This document shows positions 25,901-37,885 of a DNA stretch of 64,000 bases, in pieces. The notes under the pieces are model-generated. The model did no database searches and had not been told where the DNA came from. It saw only the letters and a program-made list of their open reading frames with translations. The stretch is taken from the NCBI GenBank assembly GCA_023653785.1, contig JAMKCH010012760.1, forward strand, positions 1 to 64,000. Reading direction: 5' to 3'. This stretch comes from Ophioderma brevispina. Lineage: Eukaryota; Echinodermata; Ophiuroidea; Amphilepidida; Ophiodermatidae. The stretch's first letter is position 1. Every line of letters begins with the position of its first letter. Position numbers and translations under genes: made by a program.

Positions 25901-28060
25901 GTTTAGTTCACATATCGTGGATATACATGTTTCTGTCATAAAGAACATGAAGATCAATGTTGCCCAATCTGAACATGTTTGAAGATACTGGGGTTATGAA
26001 AAAAAATATGAACTTTCTCCTGATCCTGATACCCAAATCTAAATTTTTGGCGTAAAGTAGGGGGAAAGGTTGTCGATTGGGTCACATACCTGTAAGAAGG
26101 AATTAAGTTAGCAACAGCATTAATAAAGATTCTTTTTCATTTGATTTTATCACCAATGACAGCGATGATCATTGTCATTTTATACTTATTTGGTGTTGTT
26201 TCAAAATATATTGGCATTAATATGACTAGAATCAGTTTAATCAGTTTGATGCTGCCGGATATCAAATCTGAAAAAATATTAATTTTTAATACTTCGGTAT
26301 CATCCTAAAACCCCTTTTGGTGTGTGTGTCGGATGTTTTGCGTTTGATATCTTTGTATTAGTGTCCTTACGTCAGTTGTTCGTTTTGTTTTATTCTGTTC
26401 ATCCATGTTTAATAGGAACACGCGATTATTCCTAACTTTCAAAGTTATATTACGCAAGTGCATAGCATAATTTGATTATGAATCTTTTAGAGATTTATCT
26501 TAAAAATAATTTCCATCCATGCGGATCCATTTTAAATTTACTACTGCAGTTGTCTAAGCCACTTATCAAAACTATGAGGAAAAAAAACAGATGGTGAGTG
26601 TTTATTCTTATAACTGTTCAACCAACTAAACGATTGAATTGTTTTAAATTTCATGGCGATATGAAAAATTAAAACAAAATCCAGTAACAATAGAATAGCT
26701 AATTACATGGCTCCCTGTTGAATACATGTTTATCTCCAAATCGTGTCGTTAATTCAGAACCTTGCTACATCATTTTTTTTTTCAATATTTTTAACATTTT
26801 CGACAAATTAATAGCGATTACTTATGAAACACGAGAGATGCCTGGTAAACAACACGTGTAAAGTATCTCATTTAATGACAATTATAGTTTGTCATTGCTC
26901 GTTGAGGTGTTATCTTATTGAACATTATGCTATACTTTCTCCTCCATTAAATTAAGTGTGTGTACAAATATCTTTGTATTAAATATATCAATAAATATTT
27001 ATACACAGATTTGCTCACAATGCAATGCATTTGGGAATAGCAAAGCGGTTATTTGCGTGTCATCAGTCTTTCGTCTCCACGAATTAGGCGCGAATCACAT
27101 GACGAATTAATTTCTGTAGTTAGATCATTTCACTGATTGGCGAGCCTTTAGACATACTGCGGATTGAAATTAAAACGCGGGCAAAACCGTAAGTCGCACG
27201 CACCAAGCGTAATGGGCATTGCATGCACTTACGTGTGTCATTGAGCTGTAGTTGCTAACAGCGCTAGTAAGCGCGCAACAATATATTTCACACTTCAAGC
27301 TACTTCTAACCTTACAGCCTTATTAAAGTAGTCCTTCAAACTTAATCCAAAAACTTAAACATAACAACCATGTTGGTCAGTCCATAATCTTCAAAACATG
27401 CCTAACGAATACCAAAACCACTATGAGAGACCGATAATCAATGATCGGGACATAAAAAAGAAAGGTAGGGTCATTACAAATTCACATCATGGACAAATTG
27501 CCCAATCATAAACTATTATTATTGTATCGTGTTCTCAAACTGGTGCGTTTTAGCCGATGAATCACACGCGCATCGCTTTCAATGGCTTGCTTATTTCCAT
27601 ATAATGAATATTCATGACTATATTCGTGGCAACAGGTTAGAGATTTAAGAGGAGATCGTTTTCGGAATCAGCATTCTTTTGTCATTTTTGCATTCTCGAC
27701 CCGAGGCAAGCTCCTTCATTCGTAAGCGGTATATATATTCTTGTCGTGGTGATTTCAAAGCAAGTCAGTGCAACATACAACTATATCCATGATATGCTAA
27801 TATATGTTAGTTCATTGTGTTTACTTATTGTATTGTGATATGCTAAAATGGTCAAGTAATGTATTACTGGAATGTATTGTGTTAATGTTGCAAAGTCATT
27901 CACAATTGTACCTCGATTAGGCTATACATTTTGAATCCGTGGTTGTAGGGTTTGTTCATTTTTTTTTCACAGTCTGATCATACACCACTATACCCCACAC
28001 ACAAAACACACACACGCACACGTGAGCTCGTTGAAGTAAAAATACAATCAATGTAGCCTA
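19926..28060. other. Long non-coding stretch
   Basis: Eight kilobases without a gene I can support. The part 22100-24650 is richer in CpG and poorer in repeats than its surroundings, and holds a 19-base palindrome, GCTATCTACAGTAGATAGC (23340-23358). A (GTT/GCT)n run is at 25620-25645. Confidence 0.55.
21641..21846. repeat. TG-rich degenerate microsatellite
   Basis: About 200 bp of interrupted GTGTGTG with C and GG variants. Open frames in four directions here are artefacts of the repeat. Confidence 0.9.
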
Positions 28061-28064
28061 TGAT

Positions 28065-28276
28065 GGGCCATTCTTCGGGATGTCACACACGTGACCAAAC
28101 TTTATTTGCCTCCCATGACAAAACAACCAATCTAGCGAAAGTGGAAACATTATTCTTGGTTAGGTTTGTACAAAATCTAACCAAAAATAATGTTTCCACT
28201 TTTGCTAGATTTATTGTTTTTGTCATGGGAGGCAAATAAAGTTCGGTCACGTGTGTGACATTTCGAAGAATGGCCC
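28065..28276. mobile_element. Near-perfect hairpin MITE
   Basis: Two arms of about 98 bp, nearly identical as inverted copies, begin GGGCCATTCTTCGGGATGTC and end with the complement …GAAGAATGGCCC. The loop, GTTTGTACAAAAT, lies at about 28165-28177. TGAT flanks both sides. Few arm differences suggest a fairly young insertion. It has no coding capacity. Confidence 0.8.
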
Positions 28277-28532
28277 TGATCTGTCCGAGCCAAGCGAAAA
28301 AATATAACGTGGTCCTGTCGATTGCCCGAGAGGAGAGATAAAATAGCTTGTCTTCAAATCATTAGCGATGTTTAAATAGCAATCGTGATGCGTGTACACG
28401 AAGCGTGTAATCCTTTGTTCAATTAATCCATGAACAAAAGAATTCCACGTTCCAAGCACACGCCTCGTGCATGCATATAAACCCGTCTATTATATCATCC
28501 CCAAGAAGAATCGAACGGGAGGTCAATAGGTC

Positions 28533-28704
28533 AACTTGGCCAGACTTGCCTCCAGAACAACCCAAGAATGCAGGAATACAAAAGAATCACCTGCAGAAAT
28601 ATCTGACATTTGCAGGTGAACCAGGTGCATGTATTGTATTCTTCGCATGGTTGGATGATCTGGAGGGCAAACAATATAATTTATCTTCCGTGAAAGGGCT
28701 CTAG
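28533..28704. repeat. Interspersed GCATGCTTGG repeat, copy C
   Basis: AACTTGGCCAGACTTGCCTC…CCTGCAGAAATATCTGACAT…GGAGGGCAAACAATATAATT…CCGTGAAAGGGCTCTA, the best-preserved of the three or four copies in the window. Confidence 0.7.
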
Positions 28705-28934
28705 GCTATATATCTCGCCTGGTCATGACCATTGTATACAGAAAAGCCATCTTTTGTTACCATATACCATTAGTGCAAGAAATTTAAATAAAATAATGGT
28801 TTGACCTCAAAATAATTGCAACAGAAACCATTTTGGTGTTGTTATATTTAGAATTGTTGAGAGAATAACATATTATAATTCTAGAAGTATAAGTAGCGGG
28901 GAACATGCATTTGCAGGGAGGCAAGGATTGTACA

Positions 28935-29102
28935 GGGGGAACTATCCCTTAAATCCCTAAATGCCATTTTTGCCATTTTTCAAAAATCACGGAGCGGACT
29001 CTGCCTTGTGTTAAGGGGGAAATTGCTCCAAGATCTAACAAGACAAATAACGATACCTCCTTTTTTGCGGTGATCGTCATTTTCCTCTTGGGGCGTAAGG
29101 AA
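28935..29102 (-). repeat. Interspersed repeat, inverted copy
   Basis: Complement of the 5181-5350 family: TAAATCCCTAAATGCCATTT, CACGGAGCGGACTCTG, CCTCCTTTTTTGCGGTGAT, CCTCTTGGGGCGTAAG. Confidence 0.7.
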
Positions 29103-29161
29103 TATATATATAGGTATAGGCATAGTTGTACTGAAATCTATACCAACATATTGGACATATC

Positions 29162-29609
29162 CTAAGGATTAAAAAAGGTATAGTGCGCTATTTGAAGGTT
29201 ATAGTTTAATAGTTATGGGCAATAAAGGTTCAAGGTCATCCTAGGGTAACATTTTCAGAATGCTCCAATTCTTTTAAAAATCGTCCCAAATTCTTCATAT
29301 AGTCCAAAGGACCAGAAGATATAATACTTACACTCCTTTCACCATTTGGTCACGTAATTAGAGGCCAAAATGTAAAATTGGTATATGGAGTCATTAATAT
29401 TTACCATCTAATTTACATACTAAAATATCAAATGTAGAGCTAATATGCATGTTCTTTTAATTGGATATGACCAGACAAACAATTTGAGACTAGTTTCGTC
29501 AAAATCGGAGCACTCTGAAAGAATTACCCCAGGATGACTTTGAACCGTTATGAGCCTATAATCCTGAAACTATTGACCGTATATGGCACACTATACTTTT
29601 AATCCTTAT
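29162..29609. mobile_element. Inverted-repeat element, about 450 bp
   Basis: Left arm AAGGATTAAAAAAGGTATAG…GGTTCAAGGTCATCCTAGGG and right arm complement (ATACTTTTAATCCTTAT; CCCCAGGATGACTTTGAACC) match for about 110 bp with gaps. Interior is AT-rich and non-coding. Confidence 0.7.
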
Positions 29610-31667
29610 GACGGTAGGTTTCAAAACAATTAGACCTGTTTTACTTTTGACCCTTGTACAAAACTTCCCCCAATTTATTACATGTCCCCATTATTGCTTT
29701 TTCTAGATTTTGACACATTAATCTGTTACATTTTAGTAGTATGATAACACAAAAATTGTTTCTGTTGCAATCTGGTATATATACAAACACACACACACAC
29801 TCAGTCCCCGTCTCATGACATTGATTGGAATACTGCATACGAATAAACAAATTTGAAAAAATATAACACCCAATGCCTTCTAATTACAATACATTTATAA
29901 TTCGCAATTTTTGAAACAAATATCGCGCTTGGTTCGCTAAAACGCTTAATTCAAACTTTATGACTATGTCCAAAGTGGCTATATAATTATTAGCGATGAA
30001 AATCAGTGTATACGGAATAGTGCACGTAATAATCGATCGACTAATAGCAGAAGCCTTGTTTGAAATTGTGACTGATAGATGCAAGAGGAAATCACGCAAA
30101 TTGTTTGATGGTATAGATGTGACACTTAAATCTATCGACTATCGATTCTCAGATCTTAAATGGCTGCGTTTATAGCCTATCACCATCAGTGATATTAGAA
30201 TAAAATGTTTTCTAGTATTTGTAGGGTTCTCAACAGGAGTGAATGTAAGTGCTAAATGTAATGTCTATTGATTTCTCTTCATTATTTCTACACACACGAG
30301 ATGATACACCATCATATAAATAGACATATCTAATGATTCATCTCGGCTATCAACGCTTTTCCATATTGAATCCTTTCCGTACACTTTCTTTCTGCCGAGT
30401 GTTCAATAACTGCAACTATATACTAAAAGAGTGAAAGTCATGTCAATGCGTGGTTTATAAAATGATGGTGTTTGTCTTGGTCGAGGTAAGAACCCCGTTG
30501 AAAGCTTAATTTCTTGTTCATTTCTATATTCCCGCAAATGGTTCTATTCTCCAGAAAAGTTTAGTAAGACCATTAAAATCGGGAATTTAATTCCACGACT
30601 AGCACTCACGGTTGAGATCCAACGCGAGAACTAATGGTCTCTGAGACGCTCCTTAAATGTAAAACGGAAGACTATTAAATGCGCGTCATTCGGAAACGCA
30701 CTAGATCGTTTTGCCAATCTCGGAATCCCGGGACCAATGCACATCAGCTAGGACCGGCCACAAGTCTGCTTGAAAATGCTACTCCATTTCCGCGACCTAT
30801 GCACACAATACAGTAAAGCCGGCTCGTAGTCTCGCCATTGCAGGGCAAAGTTCATAAACCAGAGCAATAGACCAATTGAGCAATAGAGCCATTGGTTTCT
30901 GGTAGTGATTTAAGATATCCAGAATGCTTGCTATTGAAAACATGCATGCATTATGACCCAACTGCGCCCTTTTCGACTAGAATGTGGTGCTTTAAAACGA
31001 CGCACAAAGCTGTACAATTGATATCTCTGGTTACCTTTAGAACTACCTTATATAATTATAAAAATGACGACATTCGTCATGTAATATCCATAAAGATGAC
31101 ACGACAAAAAAACAGACGATTTATGAAAAGGGTCAGCAATTTATCAAAGAATTCAACATGTATATTTTATTGTACGTCTTTTTGCTTATTTCGACATACT
31201 GTTGAATACACAACTACATCTGCAGTACGTTACTTGGAATAGTTAAACCCCTTAACCATGAAATCTTAACTAGCATATAGAACGAATAAACCTAATATGT
31301 TATTTCATTCTGCGCTATATTTATTTGAATACAATATTTGTAATTGCAACAAAATGGTTCTTTCTCACACTTAAAAGAGTAAAATATCCTTCATTTGCCA
31401 TACTGGAAATTTGTATGTGAAATTATAAACAAGGGTTCGTAATTTAGTGTTTACACCAGTGACATAGTTTGACTACATACTATTGCTCAGCTGCAGTATG
31501 ACATCTTGAGTGTTGAAGGGGTGACATTATATTATAATCAAATTAACACCAGTGTATCCTTAAAGAGAATAGGTGTTATTTTTATCACACCAATGACACC
31601 AATTTAACTAATCTGATGTTGCTTAACACGGATTCCTTAAAAAATCATTAACACATTTTGATGTTAT

Positions 31668-32214
31668 TTAAAGCAATATAAGCAAATTTTTTGAAGAGCG
31701 CCCTCAATTTTTCAAAAATTTTGAGATTCTTACACGGTTGCATTGGTAACGGGCTATTATACCTGTGAATGGTTAAGCTCGAAAATGTCTATGTGTCACA
31801 AACGAAGGAATTTTGTAATTAGAATAATTAATATCGGGATCCCGATAATAATTCAACGGCTGCTGGAAACGGCCCTTCCACTCAAATAGCCGGGAAATAG
31901 CGCCATGTACATATCTATACGCTCATCCATTAGTTGTTTTATTGGTTCAGGCAAGTCAAGTTAGAGGTTTTTTTCTTGAGGTGGCACTATTTCATCATGG
32001 ACGGTCATAAACGTAGCATTTCCAGCTCCGCCGTTAAGTCCAATCTGGGATCCCAATTTTAATTACAAAATCGCCTATTTTATGATAAATACGTATTTTT
32101 AGCATTCTCGTTTGCAGGTATAGTTTCGTAGACAATTACCAACATAACTCTGCAAAAATATCAAATTTTGAAAATTGGGGGCGCTCTCCAAAAAATGTGC
32201 TAATATTGCTTTAA
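31668..32214. mobile_element. TTAA-flanked MITE, copy 2
   Basis: About 539 bp, same orientation and similar along its whole length to 7105-7655, with TTAA at 31668-31671 and 32211-32214. The central palindrome is shortened (ATCGGGATCCCGAT). Small indels between copies indicate old insertions. Confidence 0.75.
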
Positions 32215-33407
32215 ACTACAATTTTCCATACACAGGCTATCGAGAAATTCAAAAGACAATATTGCTTTTTGATGGGAGTAAAAAAACGGAATCCAGAATA
32301 ATTTTTTTTTATTTAATGTTTAAAAACATGTAATGAGAGAAAAGGTTATAAAACAGCGATTGTTTTTCTAACCATCTTTAGTGGAAAAAGGTCGAATTGA
32401 GTGGGCCGTTCAAAAGAACATCGCTATAACGAATAATCCCTTAAAGAGTTTCGCCCAAGTAGAACTCACTCGTGTGCTTGTACTACTTTTGCGGGCGAGC
32501 ATATTGAAGGAGGTGAATTCACAGGGAGAGCATGGCTACATTAAATAGTTACCCGCTTCAATTCACGTCCACAAACTTGTAAAAAAAATTGGAAATTTAG
32601 ATATCGAACTTTACCAATTCCATCCAAAGTCATATTTTAGCCTGCGTGAACTAATATTGTTTGACGCAACTAAATTTTCACCTCGAATTTCATCTTGGGC
32701 GGAAAATGATATTATACTGACACCATCTGCATTATGAAGTAAATTTGACAAGAATAAATCAAATCTGATCTGAAATGATCTTTTAAAGGATTTGACCTAT
32801 TTTGCCGATTTCTTGCGAGAGTTTGTCAAATGCAAGTCGCAAACGCAGGTAGTTGTGAGTTACGAGGTCACCCCTTAAACGAAACTGCTTTTGGATTATT
32901 TTATTAGAGCGGCCATTATAGTCAGGGAGAGAATATGGCGACCAATTGCGCGTCTGACGTAATTTGACGGTGCAGAACAAATGTCGGCCGTGAATAATAA
33001 TCTGTGAACAATTAAAACAGAAAGTTTACTATACGTGAATTACTGTGTTCCTGGGTCGAAAACCTAACAAACCTTGCCATACGCGCAATTGGTCCCCTAT
33101 TTCTATCCCTGTATCTTTCGAACGGCTGGGGGAGTGCAATTTCAACTAAGATAGGAAAACCGCTATTTATACCGTTCACTACATGTTTGTATGGGATTCC
33201 GACGTAATGATTTTGAGTACATCTTTCATCGCTATATATTTTAAGAAAAGAGTAGCACTGATGTTAAAACACATTGATATACGAGACAGGATATCAGTGG
33301 TCCAATCATGTGTTTTGTGGGCGTCCTCTCATGAGCTTCACATTAATTTTAAAGGCTCTTTTTTAAGAATGTAAGAATTTTTGGGAAATCCTGTATAATT
33401 TCTGTTT

Positions 33408-33476
33408 TCTTTTATAGTGCATTGAGACATTGCATAATGCGCTATACAAATGCCTGCTATTATTACTATTATTAAT
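33408..33476 (+). mobile_element. SINE/LINE 3' tail
   Basis: GTGCATTGAGACATTGCATAA, TGCGCTATACAAATGCC, then a CTATTATTACTATTATT microsatellite. This is the same kind of tail as the SINE at 5.7 kb and is probably the 3' end of a truncated retroposon. No head is seen upstream. Confidence 0.5.
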
Positions 33477-33829
33477 GCATTATGGTGTTTTAATGCACAG
33501 CACCATATAAATGCTTAAAATCCTGTGTGAAAGAATTAAAATCTTTGACTTTCTCATTCCTAAAATAAATTATTTCCAAAAATACCAAACCTTTCACCTT
33601 TTCAAAGGGGCTTTTATTATTAATGTTTTCATAAGACACGCAAAATATATGTGATTAGAAGTATTAGAGTCCTGCTTCATACATTTTCTGCTTCTCTAAT
33701 TGTCTTAAAATATGCAATCAAATATGCACTCAAAATCAAAATCGATGACCAAAAGTCCTTAAATCATGTTAAATACTATATAATCCTTTCACCATAGATA
33801 ATATATAGAAAGGGGTGAATAACGTACCA

Positions 33830-34265
33830 GTGTCGTGAAATACAGTGTCCGTGTGACTGAGTGTTCACCGTTATCATGGACTACAGTCCAATGATGACGA
33901 GTCCTACCGGCTCATCTGTCTTAGACTGTCTATTGTGTTTTCCATTGTGTGTTGCACGCATTCTCGACTGCAGGGTCACGGTTTATTCCGTATTAAGATC
34001 GCGTGCAACCTAGGACACTTTATCATGGGGGACTCAGAGTTTCTTTGCACCTGTGTAAAGAACTGAGTGTCCCCATACATGCCATAAGAGAGTGTCCTAG
34101 CTACCATAGCAACATGTACGGAATAAACCGTGACCTTGTAGACGAGGCCATATGGGTACAGTGCTGAAACAAATGATGCATACAGCACTCAGTGGAGAAC
34201 AAAATAGACAGATGGGTGGTATATGGTTGGACACTCAGTCACACGGACACTGTATTATATGACAC
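33830..34265. mobile_element. Foldback element with about 200-bp arms
   Basis: Ends ACAGTGTCCGTGTGACTGAG at 33842 and complement at 34233-34252; both arms also contain GGTCACGGTTTATTCCGTA (33973) or its complement (34118). The loop is near 34045. Non-coding. Confidence 0.75.
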
Positions 34266-34505
34266 CGGCTTTCTTTAATCCATGTCAAAATACAATAATG
34301 GTGTTTTGCACTGGCGTGAATACAACGAACGAATATAAACTAATTTCATTCTCAGAAACTCTCAGAGTCATATGCTACTTGTACTGCGCACCTGTTACTC
34401 GTGCGATCAGATGTGATGTTGCGCATCAGAATAAATGTTTAGGTAATACTGGATTTTTAATAGACCCTGTGCAATAGCCAGACATGCTGTAGGACAAGAA
34501 CAGAG

Positions 34506-34640
34506 CCACATTGCATGACTACAATACATCCATCTGTTATTGAATTCCAGAGATGCTCAAGTTGTACAGGTGGTGGCCACATTACATGACTAGAGTACAT
34601 CCACCTGTTATTGAATTCCAGAGATGCTCAAGTGGTACAT
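34506..34640 (+). repeat. Tandem duplication, period 71 bp
   Basis: Two copies of a 64-base unit sharing ATCCA(T/C)CTGTTATTGAATTC and CAGAGATGCTCAAGT, at 34506-34569 and 34577-34640. Confidence 0.85.
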
Positions 34641-34649
34641 GTGATCTAT

Positions 34650-36730
34650 TATATTCTTGGCATTTCCACCACAGTACAGGACAAGACAGATTTTTAATCG
34701 TTAAGTGTGACGTCGTAATGCATAGGGTCTATACAGATGGGGCAAACATAGGTCCATCCTGTTTGATTAATCTTTAGAATTAGGACAGTGTTAATTACCT
34801 CTTTTAATTGTTATTATTTATGTTTCCACAAATTGGGCTTCCGTGTTTTCCCTCACCATGACGTGTAGTGCGCTTGCAGTACTTCAAGTATTACACATTT
34901 ACAAAAGTATCATTCTTTTTACCTACGTTACGAATTACACCCGTTTTTCATGTGAGAATCAAGGGAGAAGAAAATTCATAGTAAAAAGATATGTATTTTA
35001 AGTACGCTAATTACGAGATACACCTTTTAATGTATTATGATCTGTCCTCTTACAAGGACGTTTGTATTCAGTTCTGACAATGTTGGATAAATTATGCATC
35101 AACAAAAATGGCGGACGGAGGTATAAAGCTCTTTATTCCGCCAAGGCAATCATTTTGATTATTGGTAATTGGTGCAATCCATTTTGGATTATCAGAATAT
35201 CAACGAATAAGTTAAAATGATAAATCCACATTAGATTCTCCGGTATAGCAAAAGAAATGAAACAAGGTGTACATATTCAAAAACATCCGATTCCTGATTT
35301 TGTTAAGAATGTTACTAATTTCTCACTAATTCATAAGTAAGTTACATATAAAATTATAAAGAATTACATGACATGTTTGAATATTAATTATATACATACA
35401 TGTACTATATACTGTAATATAAAACAATATTTATACATGAGCAAGCAGTTTGTCTCAGATTCATTATGAAATAGCATTTCAACAAATTAGTATTGTCTTT
35501 GCCTCAAAAGATATGCCACAAATAAATTACTCAGTAACCTTGGCAACATAATTTGTTTAAATAGTATTTTCCATTTTGATTCCTAAAAGCAAAACGTTTG
35601 TTATTTAAGATCGGCGAACCGTAGACAAATAAGCACGCGCTTTCAGAAAATATCAATACTTAAGAATATCACATGCTATCTAGATCAATAGAAAGACCTA
35701 TAGTGCAATTATACCTTGCGAAAAGACAAAGATATGATACGGAATGATAATTAGTCTCGATCTCCCGGGCATTGTTCAATGACTCGTATGCATCACTGTA
35801 TTGAAGAATTGACGTTTTGGTTTCGGGTACGATTTTAGGACACTATTTACAAAGAATATGTATGGATGTCTGCATGCATAGTTTAGTCACTGAAAGTGTC
35901 TTTGGATTTCCAATATCAACAATTAATAAACTTTGTAGTGATTCACTAAGCTGGGTAGCTACACTATGAAAGGCTAACTTTCATTCTCAAAGACGCAACG
36001 CAATGTGCATAAAAACGCTTTGAAAATATTTTGATAATAAACTAGCAACGGTTTAATAATTCACAAACGTCCTGTTTCAAAAACATTATAAAGCTATTAC
36101 CTGGGTTTATGCAGACAGTGTAAATATTTATTTCGATAATGCTTTTCTTTGTTATCATAAACATCTGTTGTGGGTTTTTGGTGGCAAATAATTCGAATCA
36201 ATGCATGCATTTAAACATTGAAAGTCTGAGGAGATGAAGGAAAACAGACCTGAAGGGCTTAAATTCTAAAAAATAGGCTCAATGTATTTCAAGCAGTTAC
36301 ATAAAACACCGATAATAATTTGGGTAAAAGTCATTTTATAATTCTTATCAGTCCATAAATTACCATTTTTAAAATTCTATAATATAGGATAGACGGTTTG
36401 AGCAAAGCCCCAAATACAGGATGAATATGACGAGTACCCGGAAACTTTCGCTCATTGCGCAAACTCGGAGCCTGCGTAGTTCACGTACTGAGCAAAAATT
36501 GTCGGATAAGGTTCCCCTTTAAGCTGAATTCAGTTTGGGATATATGCTCAAATCCTCTATTATATCAATCATTGAGTTTCAACAAGCACATCGAAATGCA
36601 CAAGTTCAAATGACAATCTATGTTTAGACAATCTGTGCGAAACAGCTAAATGCGTTCACAGAATGTATGTGCTTCAATAGTATAAGCAACATGTTCTTTC
36701 TTTTCCCAATGTATTTTGTACGGAATCTGG
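34650..36730. other. Non-coding stretch
   Basis: AT-rich, no element or gene recognised. Confidence 0.6.
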
Positions 36731-36734
36731 TAAT

Positions 36735-37234
36735 ATTAAAGGGTCATGACAAGAAAATATAATATCAATCTTAATCAATCTTAAATTATGGACCTCAGTT
36801 TCATCTAACATAGAAAGGTAAATATTTAGCAAAATTGGGACAAATATGAAAAATAAATATGCATCAAACAAAGAGGGGCCAAATCAGACCACTATATGAT
36901 TGTGACATTATCCTGTTTTGGTAGAGGGACTATTAATTATTTCTTTGATGCTATGAATAGGTGCTTCCAGCTGACAGGGATTATCCTTGATCAACTATTC
37001 ATAGCATCAAAGAAATAATCAATAGTCATTCTACCTCAGTAAACAGGATGATGTCACAGCCATTGTTCAACTTTTCTTGGCCATGTTTTGGAATGAAACA
37101 GTCCAGCAGCTATTTGGAATATGTTTATTTCAACTATTGTGCCCCAAATTGAAATTTGTCAAATTGTTACTTTCTACATTAAATGCAACTTACGGCCTTG
37201 ACTTAAAATAATATTTTCTTGTCCTGACTCCTTA
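36735..37234. mobile_element. Foldback element, about 500 bp
   Basis: Outer termini GGGTCATGACAAGAAAATAT and inverse (GTCAGGACAAGAAAATAT) with diverged arms, and a much better preserved inner hairpin at 36901-37058 (TGTGACATTATCCTG…CAGGATGATGTCACA; ATTATTTCTTTGATGCTATG / complement). The inner hairpin may be a separate, younger insertion. Confidence 0.7.
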
Positions 37235-37841
37235 AACATTTCAAGCCACAGGCGGCACATTTCTGTTGATCAGGTAGGTTTATTTTTAGGATTCAGCCCA
37301 AAAACTTCTTAACTCACGATATCATCATTACTTTATCTAGTTTAGTGATATAATTTTTTGTCAAGATTGCTCAATGCGGATTAGGTCATATAGTCAGAAA
37401 TATTGATAGTCTGAAATATTGAAATATGTTTGAATTCATGTCACTTACAAAAAAAAAGCAAGACATGTTCATGATATCCTGAAAAGAAAAGTTTCAAAGT
37501 GGGTGCATAACTTCAATTTCTCAAGACACAATTCCCTCTGAAAGAAAATAAATCTGCTAGTTTCATGTTCAGGAATGTCCGTTTGTACCCGGTAAGGAAT
37601 GAAAACCAAAAGTCATAAAAGTGAAGCAAAACATAATAGTAATAATTTCTAGCTATAGATAATTTAAAAAGTAAAGATTTGTGTCAGTATATTTTGTTTA
37701 TTTATAGCTAACAAGTATTTTGGTAATAACGACAATTTTATTTGCTCATTTTTTATTATAGCTTAGCTTTGAAGCGTTGTGCTCAGTTAAAGCAACTCTC
37801 TTAAGCGACTTCAATAGATCGCCGTTCCATATTTTGCATCT

Positions 37842-37885
37842 ATACAGAAATAAAGTATTCCAAATACAGAAATAAAGTATTCCAA
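37842..37885 (+). repeat. Tandem 22-bp duplication
   Basis: ATACAGAAATAAAGTATTCC occurs twice in succession, ending TCCAAAATG. Confidence 0.85.

Noticed and set aside
30892..31242. 116-codon open frame, plus strand
   Set aside because: No motif; composition like the surrounding AT-rich DNA.
34506..34640. CRISPR-like repeat
   Set aside because: Only two 64-base copies, no spacers; a simple tandem duplication in a eukaryote.
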